This document shows positions 1 to 7,956 of a stretch of 31,286 bases of DNA, piece by piece. Below the pieces are notes generated by a model, which saw only the letters and a list, made by a program, of their open reading frames with translations, was not told where the DNA came from and ran no database searches. Every line of letters starts with the position of its first letter. The first letter of the stretch is position 1. A program made the translations under genes and the position numbers. This DNA is from Sphaerochaetaceae bacterium. Its GTDB lineage: Bacteria > Spirochaetota > Spirochaetia > Sphaerochaetales > Sphaerochaetaceae. The stretch is taken from positions 1 through 31,286 of the forward strand of contig JAEDOD010000011.1 of assembly GCA_016302165.1 (NCBI GenBank), written 5' to 3'.

Positions 1-302
1 GTTTGTTTCTTTTTATAGAAACAGTTTTAGTTGAACATTTTCTTTGTTTATCCCCTATTAAATAGGTTAGATTTCAAGCATTCCAATATAGTATCAGAAG
101 ATAAGCATAATAGAGAAAAATAGCGTATAAATCTCTATTTACGGCTTTTCTTCTGTTTTCCCACCATTTATCAGGATAGCCCGACTTTTTTACCTTTTAT
201 GGACTAGAAATATGGAATAGTTTTTCTACTTAACAGAAACGCGGTTAAAAAATTTGGCCAGAGATGGAAAACCACCCCTGGCCCAACGTAAATGAACAAG
301 AA
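1..302. other. AT-rich gap without a convincing gene
   Basis: No frame on either strand gives a credible complete gene here. The composition is clearly more AT-rich than the flanking gyrA. A 40-codon open stretch on the minus strand (about 74-196) has no start codon and faintly resembles the beginning of an HNH-type protein; it is treated as a finding, not a gene. The right end contains the gyrA terminator. Confidence 0.6.
246..283 (-). terminator. Rho-independent terminator of gyrA
   Basis: Read on the minus strand, a hairpin with a roughly 12-bp stem (GGCCAG paired with CTGGCC, two internal mismatches, TGG/CCA next to the loop) and a TTTT loop is followed at once by a T-rich run (complement of 246-255). 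It lies about 20 nt after the gyrA stop codon, the expected place for the end of the gyrB-gyrA transcript. Confidence 0.8.
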
Positions 303-2906
303 TTACTGATCCTGTTCGCTGTTCTCTTCCTTTGGCTCTAGTGCATTCACTTCGCTCTCAAGAGGAACAGTTTCACCTTCTTCGAGGAACACTTCTTCCT
401 CTTCTGCTTCTTCTTCATGGATAGTCACATCCATTGCATTAATCCTGTCATTCTTCTTCTTGAAGGTTGCAATGATGACACCGGAAGCATTCTTTCCCTG
501 GTAGCTTATTCTGGATACAGCTATTCTCAATACCTGACCAAGCTTTGTAATGAGGATTACATCGTCTTCGTCGGTTACAGCCCTTGCTCCAACAAGCCTG
601 TCGCCTTCAGCAAGACTATAGATTCTCTGACCCATAGTTCCTCTTCCGTGCTGGCTGAAGCTATCGAAGCCTGTTCTCTTGCCCTTACCAAGCTCAGTAA
701 GAAGAAGGATGTTCTTTCCTTCCTCAACCTTGACGGCGGATACAATTTCATCTTCTCCGATAAGATTCATAGCCTTGACGCCTCTAGTGCTGCGTCCCAT
801 GCTTCTTATGTCATCTACGCTTACTCTAAGGCCCTTGCCGGAAGCAGAAATGAACATCACTTCATCGTGGTCCTTGACCATGATAGTCTCAATTAGTTCA
901 TCACCCTCATCCAGGATAATTGCCTTTACACCCTTACTTCTAGCATTTCTGAAGAGAGTCATCTGAACTCTCTTGGTAACACCCTTCCTGGTGACCATCA
1001 GGAGATATACATCATCGTTTATATCATCTTCATGGAAGGTGATGATGCTTGTGATCTTCTCATCCTGCTCAAGCTGGAGGAAGTTCTTCATGTTGGCACC
1101 CTTGGTGGTCTTGCCGCTTTCAGGGATTTCGAAGGCCTTGATGTAGTAAGCCTTACCCTTGTCTGTAACAAAGGTGATGTAATCATGGCTGGAGCAGACG
1201 AAGAGGTGGTCGATGTAGTCGCCATCTGTAAGCTTGGCTCCGATGGTTCCCTTGCCGCCCTTTCCGATCGCCTTGTATTCAGAAGTTGAAAGACGCTTTG
1301 CAAAGCCTTTCTTTGTGATGTTGATTACAACATCCTCCTTCTTGATGAAGTCCTCAGGAGAAGCATCATCAAGCTCACGCTCCACGATTACTGTCCTTCT
1401 TTCGTCTCCATACTTCTCGCCAATGTCCCTTATTTCCTTCTTTACCACTTCAAGCACATGGCTTCTGTCGGAAAGGATGTAGTTAAACTCTGCAATCCTC
1501 TTCTCTATCTCCTCCAGTTCTCCAAGGATCTTGTCTGTCTCAAGATGGCTCAGTCTTCCAAGCTTCATGTCGATGATGGCATCTGCCTGGATCTGGGTAA
1601 GGGAGAAAGCCTTCTGGAGGGAGAGGGATGCTACAGCGTTGTCTGCACTGTTCTTGATGATTTCGATGACTTCATCGATGTTCTCAAGACCGATCTTGAG
1701 ACCAAGAAGGATATGCTCCCTTTCCTGTGCCTTTTTAAGATCATAGCGTGTCCTACGCTCGATTACATTCTCCCTGTGGTCAATGTATACCTGAAGCATC
1801 TCCTTGATGTTGAAGAGCTTTGGTGCACCATTGTAGAGGGCAAGATTGTAGATGTTGAAGTTAGACTGGAGGGCAGTGCGCTGCCAGAGCATGTTCAGCA
1901 CTACATTAGGAACTGCATCGCTCTTTAGATAGATGGCGACCCTAAGACCATCACGGCCGGAAAGGTCCTTGACCTGGGCAATTCCAGGAATGACTCCATC
2001 CTTTCTATAGTCGTCAATCTTCTTTACAAGCTCTGCCTTGTTGACCTGATAAGGAAGCTCAGTGAAGTAGATGGCGGCATGGGTCTTATTCATGTCATCC
2101 TTGCTCTTGCTGTCTGCTTCGGCAATCTCATACTTACTTCTGATGACTATCTTTCCCTTACCTGTGGTAAAGGCATCCATAATGCCTTTCTTTCCATGGA
2201 TAATACCAGCAGAAGGAAAGTCAGGACCCTTAATTATCTCCGCAATCTCAGGAATTGATATCTCAGGCCTGTCAATTATGGCACAAATTGCCTCCATTAC
2301 CTCTGTCAGGTTATGGGGAGCCATATTTGTTGCCATACCTACGGCAATACCGCTGGAACCATTACATACCATGAATGGGAAGGCAGCTGGAAGGACCACA
2401 GGCTCAGTAAGGGATTCATCGTAGTTAGACATGAAGTCTACAGTCTCCTTACCGATGTCGGCCATCATCTCCTCGCCAATCTTGGCCATCTTGGCCTCTG
2501 TGTATCTCATGGCTGCCGGTGGGTCACCATCGATGGAGCCGAAGTTTCCCTGAGGGAATACAACCGGATAGCGGAGGGAGAAGTCCTGGGCCAACCTTAC
2601 AAGGGCATCGTAGACAGATGCGTCTCCATGTGGATGGTACTTACCAAGTACATCACCCACGATTCTTGCACACTTCTTGTTTGCAGAATTGTATCTGATA
2701 CCCATGTCCCACATGGAGTAGAGGATTCTTCTATGTACTGGCTTGAGACCATCCCTTGCATCAGGAAGGGCTCTGGACACGATTACGCTCATGGCGTAGT
2801 CAATGTAGCTGCGCTTCATCTGGTCGGCCAGATCATAGGTCAATATTGCACCTGGCCTTGTCTCCTGGGATGAAGGAACTACTGTCATATCTTCTTTATC
2901 GTCCAT
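303..2906 (-). CDS. gyrA: DNA gyrase subunit A
   Basis: The A subunit of the type IIA topoisomerase that, with GyrB, introduces negative supercoils and relieves stress at replication forks. The 867-residue length is normal. Visible parts are the winged-helix breakage-reunion domain with catalytic Tyr135 (MRYTEAKM), the GNFGSIDGD motif, and a C-terminal beta-pinwheel from about residue 500. The chosen start has a GGGAG ribosome site 5 nt upstream. An ATG at 2918, overlapping the gyrB stop as TGATG, is the alternative but has no such site. Two oddities are seen. The residue equivalent to E. coli Ser83 is Ala96 (HGDASVYD). The GyrA box, normally QRRGGKG, reads IGKGGKG at residues 547-553. The C-terminal tail is strongly acidic, as in other GyrA proteins where it tunes wrapping. 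ParC is a remote alternative, disfavoured by the gyrB linkage. Confidence 0.96.
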   Translation of the reverse strand: MDDKEDMTVVPSSQETRPGAILTYDLADQMKRSYIDYAMSVIVSRALPDARDGLKPVHRRILYSMWDMGIRYNSANKKCARIVGDVLGKYHPHGDASVYDALVRLAQDFSLRYPVVFPQGNFGSIDGDPPAAMRYTEAKMAKIGEEMMADIGKETVDFMSNYDESLTEPVVLPAAFPFMVCNGSSGIAVGMATNMAPHNLTEVMEAICAIIDRPEISIPEIAEIIKGPDFPSAGIIHGKKGIMDAFTTGKGKIVIRSKYEIAEADSKSKDDMNKTHAAIYFTELPYQVNKAELVKKIDDYRKDGVIPGIAQVKDLSGRDGLRVAIYLKSDAVPNVVLNMLWQRTALQSNFNIYNLALYNGAPKLFNIKEMLQVYIDHRENVIERRTRYDLKKAQEREHILLGLKIGLENIDEVIEIIKNSADNAVASLSLQKAFSLTQIQADAIIDMKLGRLSHLETDKILGELEEIEKRIAEFNYILSDRSHVLEVVKKEIRDIGEKYGDERRTVIVERELDDASPEDFIKKEDVVINITKKGFAKRLSTSEYKAIGKGGKGTIGAKLTDGDYIDHLFVCSSHDYITFVTDKGKAYYIKAFEIPESGKTTKGANMKNFLQLEQDEKITSIITFHEDDINDDVYLLMVTRKGVTKRVQMTLFRNARSKGVKAIILDEGDELIETIMVKDHDEVMFISASGKGLRVSVDDIRSMGRSTRGVKAMNLIGEDEIVSAVKVEEGKNILLLTELGKGKRTGFDSFSQHGRGTMGQRIYSLAEGDRLVGARAVTDEDDVILITKLGQVLRIAVSRISYQGKNASGVIIATFKKKNDRINAMDVTIHEEEAEEEEVFLEEGETVPLESEVNALEPKEENSEQDQ

Positions 2907-2917
2907 ATCTGCTCCCA

Positions 2918-4990
2918 TCAAATATCAAGGTTCTGAGCATATGTAGCATTCTGCTCAATGAACTCTCTTCTTGGTTCCACTTCTTCTCCCATAAGCATGG
3001 AGAAGACCCTGTCAGCCTCTTCTGCGTCTGAAAGATGGACCTTTCCAAGCATTCTTGTCTCAGGATTCATTGTGGTCTCCCAAAGCTGGTCAGGGTTCAT
3101 CTCTCCAAGACCTTTGTATCTCTGGACCGCAACCTTGTTCACATCACCTGTGCAGGCTACAGCCTCCGCCAACCTCTCAGCCCTTTCCTCTTCGGTATAG
3201 GCGTAGATAGGCTTGTTGATCCTAGGTCCTGAGAACTTATAGAGAGGAGGCATTGCAAAGTAGACATAGCCAGCCTCGATGATAGGTCTCATATATCTGT
3301 AGAAGAAAGTCAGGAGAAGGGTGCGGATGTGGCTTCCGTCAACATCGGCATCGGCCATGATGATGATCTTATGGTATCTGACCTTTCCAAGATCAAATAG
3401 CTTGTCTTCCTTCTTCTTCTCTTCCTCATCATCGCTTTCACTCTGGTTTCCAGCATTGTATCTGGTGATACCTGCACCGATGGACTGGATTACAGGAAGA
3501 AGCTTTTCATTGTTGAGGACCTTGGCCTCCTGGGCCTTCTCAACATTAAGCATCTTTCCCCATAGAGAGAGGATTGCCTGGAAGTTTCTGTCTCTTCCGC
3601 TCTTTGCGGAGCCGCCGGCAGAATCTCCCTCGACGATGAAGAGCTCACACTTCTCAGGGTCATGCATGGAGCAGTCCGCAAGCTTGCCGGGAAGTCCGCC
3701 GCCTTCATTCTTCTTTCTGATGTTGTCACGGGCTTTCTGGGCTGCAACTCTTCCCAAGGCAGCCTGGGTCACCTTGTTCAGAAGCTTATCCAGAACTTCA
3801 GGGAACTCATCGAAGAAGTTTGTGAGCTTCTCATAGACCAGAGAGTCCACAATTCCCTTTACGCTGGAGTTACCAAGCTTCATCTTGGTCTGTCCTTCAA
3901 ACTGAGGATTAGGAATCTTTACGGAAATCACGGCTGTAAGACCTTCAGCAATATCCTTGCTGTCAAGGGAGCCGGAATATATCTTCATATATTTCTGGCT
4001 ATTCTTCAGCTGGTTGTTGAAGCACCTTGAAAGGGCTGCCTTGAATCCTGAAAGGTGGGTTCCACCTTCACGGGTGTTGATGTTGTTGACGAAGGTCACC
4101 ACCTTCTCGTCAAACTTATCGTTGTACTGAATGGCAACCTCAACAGAAACTGGATCTCCAGCTCCATTTTTTTCTGTAGTTCCTTCTCCTTCCAGCGAAA
4201 TCGGGTCAGAAAGCACTGTCTTGTACTCATTAAGGTATCTGACATAGGAAGAGAGTCCTCCTTCAGCGTGGAAGGCCTCCTTCTTCGCCTCTTCGCCTCT
4301 TCTGTCTTCAACAGTGATGCTGATTCCCTTATTCAGGTAGCTCAGCTCCCTGAAACGTCTGCTGAGAGTATCATAGTCGAAGGAATTGGGCTCCATGACA
4401 GTGAAGTCAGGAGTGAAGCTTACGATGGTACCTGTACGGTCTGTGTCTCCGATGACTTCGACTTCCGTCTGGGGTATACCCTTGGAATAGATCTGCCTGT
4501 AGATGTGTGGAGCCCTGTGTACTACAACCTCCATCCACTCAGAAAGGGCGTTTACACAGGATACACCTACTCCATGGAGGCCTCCTGATACTTTATAGGC
4601 ATTATGGTCGAACTTACCGCCTGCATGAAGCTGTGTAAGTACAACCTCAAGGGCGCTTTTTCCCTCTCCAGGATGGATATCTACAGGAATACCTCTACCA
4701 TTGTCTTCCACTGTACATACTTCACCATGTTCTCCGTTATCGAAATACACATGGATATCGTTGCAGAATCCAGCCATAGCTTCATCGATGGCATTGTCCA
4801 GGACCTCATACACCAGATGATGCAGTCCATCGATTCCTGTGCTTCCGATGTACATACCAGGTCTCTGCCTTACAGCTTCAAGACCTTTGAGCACAGTAAT
4901 GCCTGATGAATCATACTGGACGCTGGCCTTAAGTTCCTTTTCAAGCTCTTCGGCAGAGTGTCCGGCAATCTTGATTTCTTCTTCGTTCAT
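2918..4990 (-). CDS. gyrB: DNA gyrase subunit B
   Basis: The ATPase subunit of gyrase, 690 residues, normal for the compact GyrB form. In order it shows the GHKL ATPase fold (NAIDEA, then the ATP lid HAGGKFDHNAYKVSGGLHGVG), a transducer domain with a catalytic lysine region (QTKMKLGNSSV), the TOPRIM domain (EGDSAGGSAKSGRDR and ADADVDGSHIRTLLLTFF) and the C-terminal tail domain (YKGLGEMNPDQLWETTMNPETR). A short highly charged insert (SESDDEEEKKKEDK) sits between the two TOPRIM motifs. The start is supported by an AAGG ribosome site 8 nt upstream. It is the first gene of the gyrB-gyrA unit and is transcribed away from dnaA, so both units would run with replication if forks start between them. 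Gyrase promoters are classically supercoiling-sensitive, but nothing here proves it. Confidence 0.97.
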   Translation of the reverse strand: MNEEEIKIAGHSAEELEKELKASVQYDSSGITVLKGLEAVRQRPGMYIGSTGIDGLHHLVYEVLDNAIDEAMAGFCNDIHVYFDNGEHGEVCTVEDNGRGIPVDIHPGEGKSALEVVLTQLHAGGKFDHNAYKVSGGLHGVGVSCVNALSEWMEVVVHRAPHIYRQIYSKGIPQTEVEVIGDTDRTGTIVSFTPDFTVMEPNSFDYDTLSRRFRELSYLNKGISITVEDRRGEEAKKEAFHAEGGLSSYVRYLNEYKTVLSDPISLEGEGTTEKNGAGDPVSVEVAIQYNDKFDEKVVTFVNNINTREGGTHLSGFKAALSRCFNNQLKNSQKYMKIYSGSLDSKDIAEGLTAVISVKIPNPQFEGQTKMKLGNSSVKGIVDSLVYEKLTNFFDEFPEVLDKLLNKVTQAALGRVAAQKARDNIRKKNEGGGLPGKLADCSMHDPEKCELFIVEGDSAGGSAKSGRDRNFQAILSLWGKMLNVEKAQEAKVLNNEKLLPVIQSIGAGITRYNAGNQSESDDEEEKKKEDKLFDLGKVRYHKIIIMADADVDGSHIRTLLLTFFYRYMRPIIEAGYVYFAMPPLYKFSGPRINKPIYAYTEEERAERLAEAVACTGDVNKVAVQRYKGLGEMNPDQLWETTMNPETRMLGKVHLSDAEEADRVFSMLMGEEVEPRREFIEQNATYAQNLDI

Positions 4991-5021
4991 TACAAAAACC
5001 TTTTAGTGTTAAAAATTGAGC

Positions 5022-5039
5022 CTCACGCGCGTGCGTGAG
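5022..5039. promoter_or_regulatory. GC-rich palindrome between gyrB and dnaA
   Basis: CTCACGC and GCGTGAG flank a 4-nt centre, and a perfect 10-bp palindrome CACGCGCGTG lies within it (5024-5033). It is directly next to an alternating AT run (5041-5052) in an otherwise AT-rich divergent intergenic region. It is 32 bp before the gyrB start on that gene's side, so it could be an operator for gyrB, a cruciform, or a protein site at the origin. No T-run follows on either strand, so it is not a terminator. Confidence 0.4.
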
Positions 5040-5138
5040 AATATATATATATTATCATATACAAGTAATATCTACAATAACATGGCCAATTTTCGTTCCA
5101 TGTGAGACTCTCCTGCCAGAATCGATAAAATACTATCC

Positions 5139-5167
5139 TTGCCCTTACCTTTTCCATGATTTATCAT
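5139..5167 (+). promoter_or_regulatory. Candidate dnaA promoter
   Basis: TTGCCC (5139-5144), a 17-bp spacer, then TATCAT (5162-5167), which is one base from the TATAAT consensus. The hexamer ends 9 nt before the favoured dnaA start at 5177, so initiation at the usual distance would give a transcript with almost no leader. The same -35-like hexamer is seen upstream of the PfkB kinase gene. Confidence 0.4.
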
Positions 5168-5176
5168 GGTCTGACT

Positions 5177-6532
5177 ATGGAAGATTTGGAACAGCTCTGG
5201 AACGATATAAAACAGCAATTGACAGACAACCTGCCCTCCGGTGCGGCAAGGCTTCTGTCCCGTATGGAACTAAGGGACATAAAGGATGGAAAGGCTGAGC
5301 TTACAGCCGCATCCAAGTTTGTCCTGGACAACATCAAGGAGTACAGGACAGTCATAGAGAACCTGCTCTCTGAGAAGACAGGAGAGAACCTCTCCCTTTC
5401 CATCACAGTGTCAGGAGACACCAGGACAAAGCCTTCACCGACGACAGATGAGAAAGTCTCCTCCAAAAGCGACAGGAAGGCACAGAACACAAAAAAGAAC
5501 CCTACACTCAATACAAAGTACACTCTGGACAACTTTATCCAGGGAGACAACTCTGACATCGCCTACAAGGCTGCCCAGGTAATTGCAATGAATCCTGGCA
5601 ACAATCCTTTCAACCCCTGCCTCATCTATGGAGGAGTAGGACTGGGAAAGACACACCTTCTCCAGGCCATAGGCAACTACATCTTTGAGCGGAACCCTGA
5701 CATGAACATCATCTATGTGACAGCGGAATCCTTTACAAATGAGTTCATATCCTCCTTCGGCAGCAATGAAGCCAAGAACAAGTTCAAGAAGACCTACAGA
5801 AATGCGGATGTGCTTCTTATAGATGACATACACTTCCTTCAGAAGAAGGAATCCACCCAGGAGGAGCTTTTCCATACCTTCGTGGAGCTCCATCACAACA
5901 ACAAGCAGATTGTTTTTACCTGTGACCGTCCAATAACTGAGCTTACAGACATTACAGACAGGCTCAGGACCAGATTCTCCAGCGGCCTCAATGTGGATCT
6001 CAGACCACCAGAGTATGAAGTCAGGGTAGCCATTGCGAAGCAGAAGAACGCAAGGGAGAATCTTGGAATACCAGACAATGTCCTGGACTACATATGCCAG
6101 GCTGTAAGGACCAATGTAAGGGATCTGGAGGGAGCTCTTATCACCATAAGCGGAATTGCAAACCTGGTAGGCAAGAAGGCAACCATAGAAATGGCCAAGG
6201 AGCAGCTGAAGAACATGGTGGTGGAGCAGGTGACCATAAATGCCAACTACTCCATAAACGATGTCTTCACAGCCACTGCAAACTACTTCAATGTATCACT
6301 TGTAGAGATGCGTGGGGCATCAAGAAGCAAAGCCATAAAGATTCCAAGGCAGATTGCAATGTACATTGCCTATAACTATGGGCACTTCACACAAAGCGAT
6401 ATCGGAAAGTATCTAAATAAGGACCATACCTCAGTCCGATACTCTGTCCAGCAGGTGGAATCCATGATAGAGATAGATGAATCCACCAGAAAGACAGTGG
6501 ATTCCATCAACAGGATACTTAACTCCAAGTGA
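5177..6532 (+). CDS. dnaA: Chromosomal replication initiator protein DnaA
   Basis: The AAA+ initiator that binds DnaA boxes, melts the origin and helps load the helicase. 451 residues with the usual four domains: N-terminal domain I beginning MEDLEQLWNDI, a short polar linker (about 75-115), the AAA+ domain with Walker A GGVGLGKT at 152-159, Walker B VLLIDDIHFL and the box VII arginine region (DRLRTRFSSGL), and the DNA-binding domain IV with the signature DHTSVRYSVQQVE near the end. I start at 5177 because the DnaA family begins a few residues before the LW pair, as in Bacillus subtilis. An in-frame ATG at 5156 would add seven residues. Neither start has a Shine-Dalgarno. It is followed by its own terminator, so it appears monocistronic and separate from dnaN. 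Confidence 0.97.
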   Translation: MEDLEQLWNDIKQQLTDNLPSGAARLLSRMELRDIKDGKAELTAASKFVLDNIKEYRTVIENLLSEKTGENLSLSITVSGDTRTKPSPTTDEKVSSKSDRKAQNTKKNPTLNTKYTLDNFIQGDNSDIAYKAAQVIAMNPGNNPFNPCLIYGGVGLGKTHLLQAIGNYIFERNPDMNIIYVTAESFTNEFISSFGSNEAKNKFKKTYRNADVLLIDDIHFLQKKESTQEELFHTFVELHHNNKQIVFTCDRPITELTDITDRLRTRFSSGLNVDLRPPEYEVRVAIAKQKNARENLGIPDNVLDYICQAVRTNVRDLEGALITISGIANLVGKKATIEMAKEQLKNMVVEQVTINANYSINDVFTATANYFNVSLVEMRGASRSKAIKIPRQIAMYIAYNYGHFTQSDIGKYLNKDHTSVRYSVQQVESMIEIDESTRKTVDSINRILNSK

Positions 6533-6537
6533 GGTCC

Positions 6538-6564
6538 ATGGCTGCCTTAGGGTGGCCATTTTTT
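6538..6564 (+). terminator. Terminator of dnaA
   Basis: Just after the dnaA stop codon, ATGGCTGCC can pair with GGTGGCCAT (two G-U pairs, loop TTAG), and a run of six T follows. This separates dnaA transcription from the dnaN operon and leaves the box cluster downstream mainly untranscribed. Confidence 0.7.
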
Positions 6565-6587
6565 ATGGGAGAAAGACTTAAAAAGTG

Positions 6588-6774
6588 TGTTAAAAACTTG
6601 TGGAAAACCGGTGGAATAAATGTTAAAAACAGAAGAGAAATGTGAAAAACTGAATTTTTTGGATCTGAGTTTTTCACATCGGTTTTTGGATGTTAAAAAA
6701 TTGTGAATAGTTTTCCACAGGGTTTTACACATTCCAAATTGTTGTAAAATAAGGAAATGAATGAGTTTTTAACA
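6588..6774. other. DnaA-box cluster A, candidate oriC part
   Basis: Five 9-mers fit the relaxed DnaA-box consensus TTWTNCACA: TTTTCCACA at 6599-6607 (minus) and 6711-6719 (plus), TTTTTCACA at 6641-6649 (minus) and 6670-6678 (plus), and TTTTACACA at 6723-6731 (plus). Related TTTTTAACA-type copies lie at 6588-6596 (minus), 6766-6774 (plus) and partly at 6692-6700. Boxes occur in closely spaced pairs (11-12 nt), and 6641-6650 with 6669-6678 form a perfect 10-bp inverted repeat. The position between dnaA and dnaN is a classical origin site. That DnaA binds here is inference. Confidence 0.65.
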
Positions 6775-6817
6775 TTTTTCGGATACTATACTGCTACTAC
6801 TAGAGCTAATATATATG

Positions 6818-6840
6818 TATAATTAGAAATAATTGGAGGG
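6818..6840 (+). promoter_or_regulatory. dnaN -10 box and strong ribosome site
   Basis: TATAAT at 6818-6823 is preceded by TG (TGTATAAT). It lies 22 nt before the dnaN start, with GGAGGG at 6835-6840, five nt from the ATG. I see no good -35 at 17 bp, so promoter strength is uncertain. The strong ribosome site contrasts with dnaA, which has none. Confidence 0.45.
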
Positions 6841-6845
6841 CTACC

Positions 6846-7952
6846 ATGAAATTCAACTGCCAGTGCCAGAAAATAAGACAGGAAATCGAATATGCAAGGA
6901 ATTTTTCCACCCAGAAGAACTCCCTTTCAATATCCAGCAATGTTCTATTGGAGAACTCTGGAGATACACTTGTAATAACTACCACTGACGGAAAGATGAC
7001 CTTTGTCTCCACCATTGAAGTGAGCACAATAATTCCAGGCTCCACCACAGTATTCTGCGATAAGCTTATGGAAGTGCTGAAGAATATGCCTGAAGGAGAG
7101 CTTGAATTCTCAGATGATGATGGAAGACTGACCATCAGACCTACAGGAGATGACTCAAACATCAACATCAACCTTAAGACCATGGATGCCTCAAAGTATC
7201 CTGAGATCAAAAACTGTCCTGATGACCTATTCTTCTCCCTTACCCAGAAGGAATTTATCGAAATGATAGACAAGACAGCCTTTGCTGTCAGCGAAGACAC
7301 CACAAGATTCTTCCTTACCGGAGTCTACATGGAGAAGAAGGAAGACAGAATAGCCATGGTGGCCACTGACGGAAGAAGACTTGCCTTCATCTCCAAAGCC
7401 TTTGAGCAGGAGATTCCTTCCTTCACTCCAGTAATTCTTCCAGTGAAGTTCCTTCAGCAGTTCAAGTCCATCTCCACAGGAGAAGGAGTATTCTCAATAG
7501 CAATCAATGGAGACACTGTATTCATCAAGTTGGCAAACAGGGTAATATCCTCCCTTCTTATTGGTGGAAACTATCCTAACTATGAAAGGGTTATTCCAAA
7601 GAATCTCCAGTATTCCTGTAAAATGAAGGTCTCTGACATGGAGATGGCCCTTTCCCTTAACGCTGTCCTTATTGAGACAAACTCCAGGAGAATCTTCATA
7701 GACCTTAACCAGGAAGGCGTAATGGTAAGTGGAGAGAACAATGAGTTTGGAGATTCCAAGCAGATAATCCAATGTGAATACAACGGTCCTTCTGCAAAGA
7801 TAAGCTTCAACTGTCAGCTCCTGCTGCCTACAATCAAGAAGTTTGAATCTGAATTCTTCAAGATTTCATACACTTCACCTACAGCCGCCATGGTATTCTC
7901 TCCTGAGCCTGATGATGATTATCTCTTCGTCATGATGCCTATGCAGAGCTGA
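6846..7952 (+). CDS. dnaN: DNA polymerase III beta subunit (sliding clamp)
   Basis: The ring-shaped dimeric clamp that tethers the replicative polymerase and many repair proteins to DNA. The 368-residue length is normal for three repeated clamp domains. The N-terminal part (KNSLSISSNVLLENSGDTLVITTTDG), the middle part (FAVSEDTTRFFLTGVYME, MVATDGRRLAFISK) and the C-terminal ending FVMMPMQS match the family; MPM at the end forms part of the partner-binding pocket. The start has a GGAGGG site at ideal spacing. It heads the rightward dnaN-recF-dciA-like group and is 4 nt from recF, implying co-transcription. No truncation or odd residues are noted. Confidence 0.96.
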   Translation: MKFNCQCQKIRQEIEYARNFSTQKNSLSISSNVLLENSGDTLVITTTDGKMTFVSTIEVSTIIPGSTTVFCDKLMEVLKNMPEGELEFSDDDGRLTIRPTGDDSNININLKTMDASKYPEIKNCPDDLFFSLTQKEFIEMIDKTAFAVSEDTTRFFLTGVYMEKKEDRIAMVATDGRRLAFISKAFEQEIPSFTPVILPVKFLQQFKSISTGEGVFSIAINGDTVFIKLANRVISSLLIGGNYPNYERVIPKNLQYSCKMKVSDMEMALSLNAVLIETNSRRIFIDLNQEGVMVSGENNEFGDSKQIIQCEYNGPSAKISFNCQLLLPTIKKFESEFFKISYTSPTAAMVFSPEPDDDYLFVMMPMQS

Positions 7953-7956
7953 GAAA

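Noticed and set aside
2313..2873. A 186-codon plus-strand frame opposite gyrA
   Set aside because: Lies opposite the most conserved part of GyrA and has no supporting start signals.
4055..4588. A 177-codon plus-strand frame opposite gyrB
   Set aside because: Shadow of the GyrB transducer region; no ribosome site and no recognisable domain.
5022..5039. Palindrome as a bidirectional terminator of gyrB or dnaA
   Set aside because: It is upstream of both divergent genes and no T-run follows on either strand.
5156..5176. Upstream ATG for dnaA adding MIYHGLT
   Set aside because: The DnaA family starts a few residues before the LW pair, so the ATG at 5177 fits better; the 5156 ATG has no ribosome site and lies before the candidate -10.
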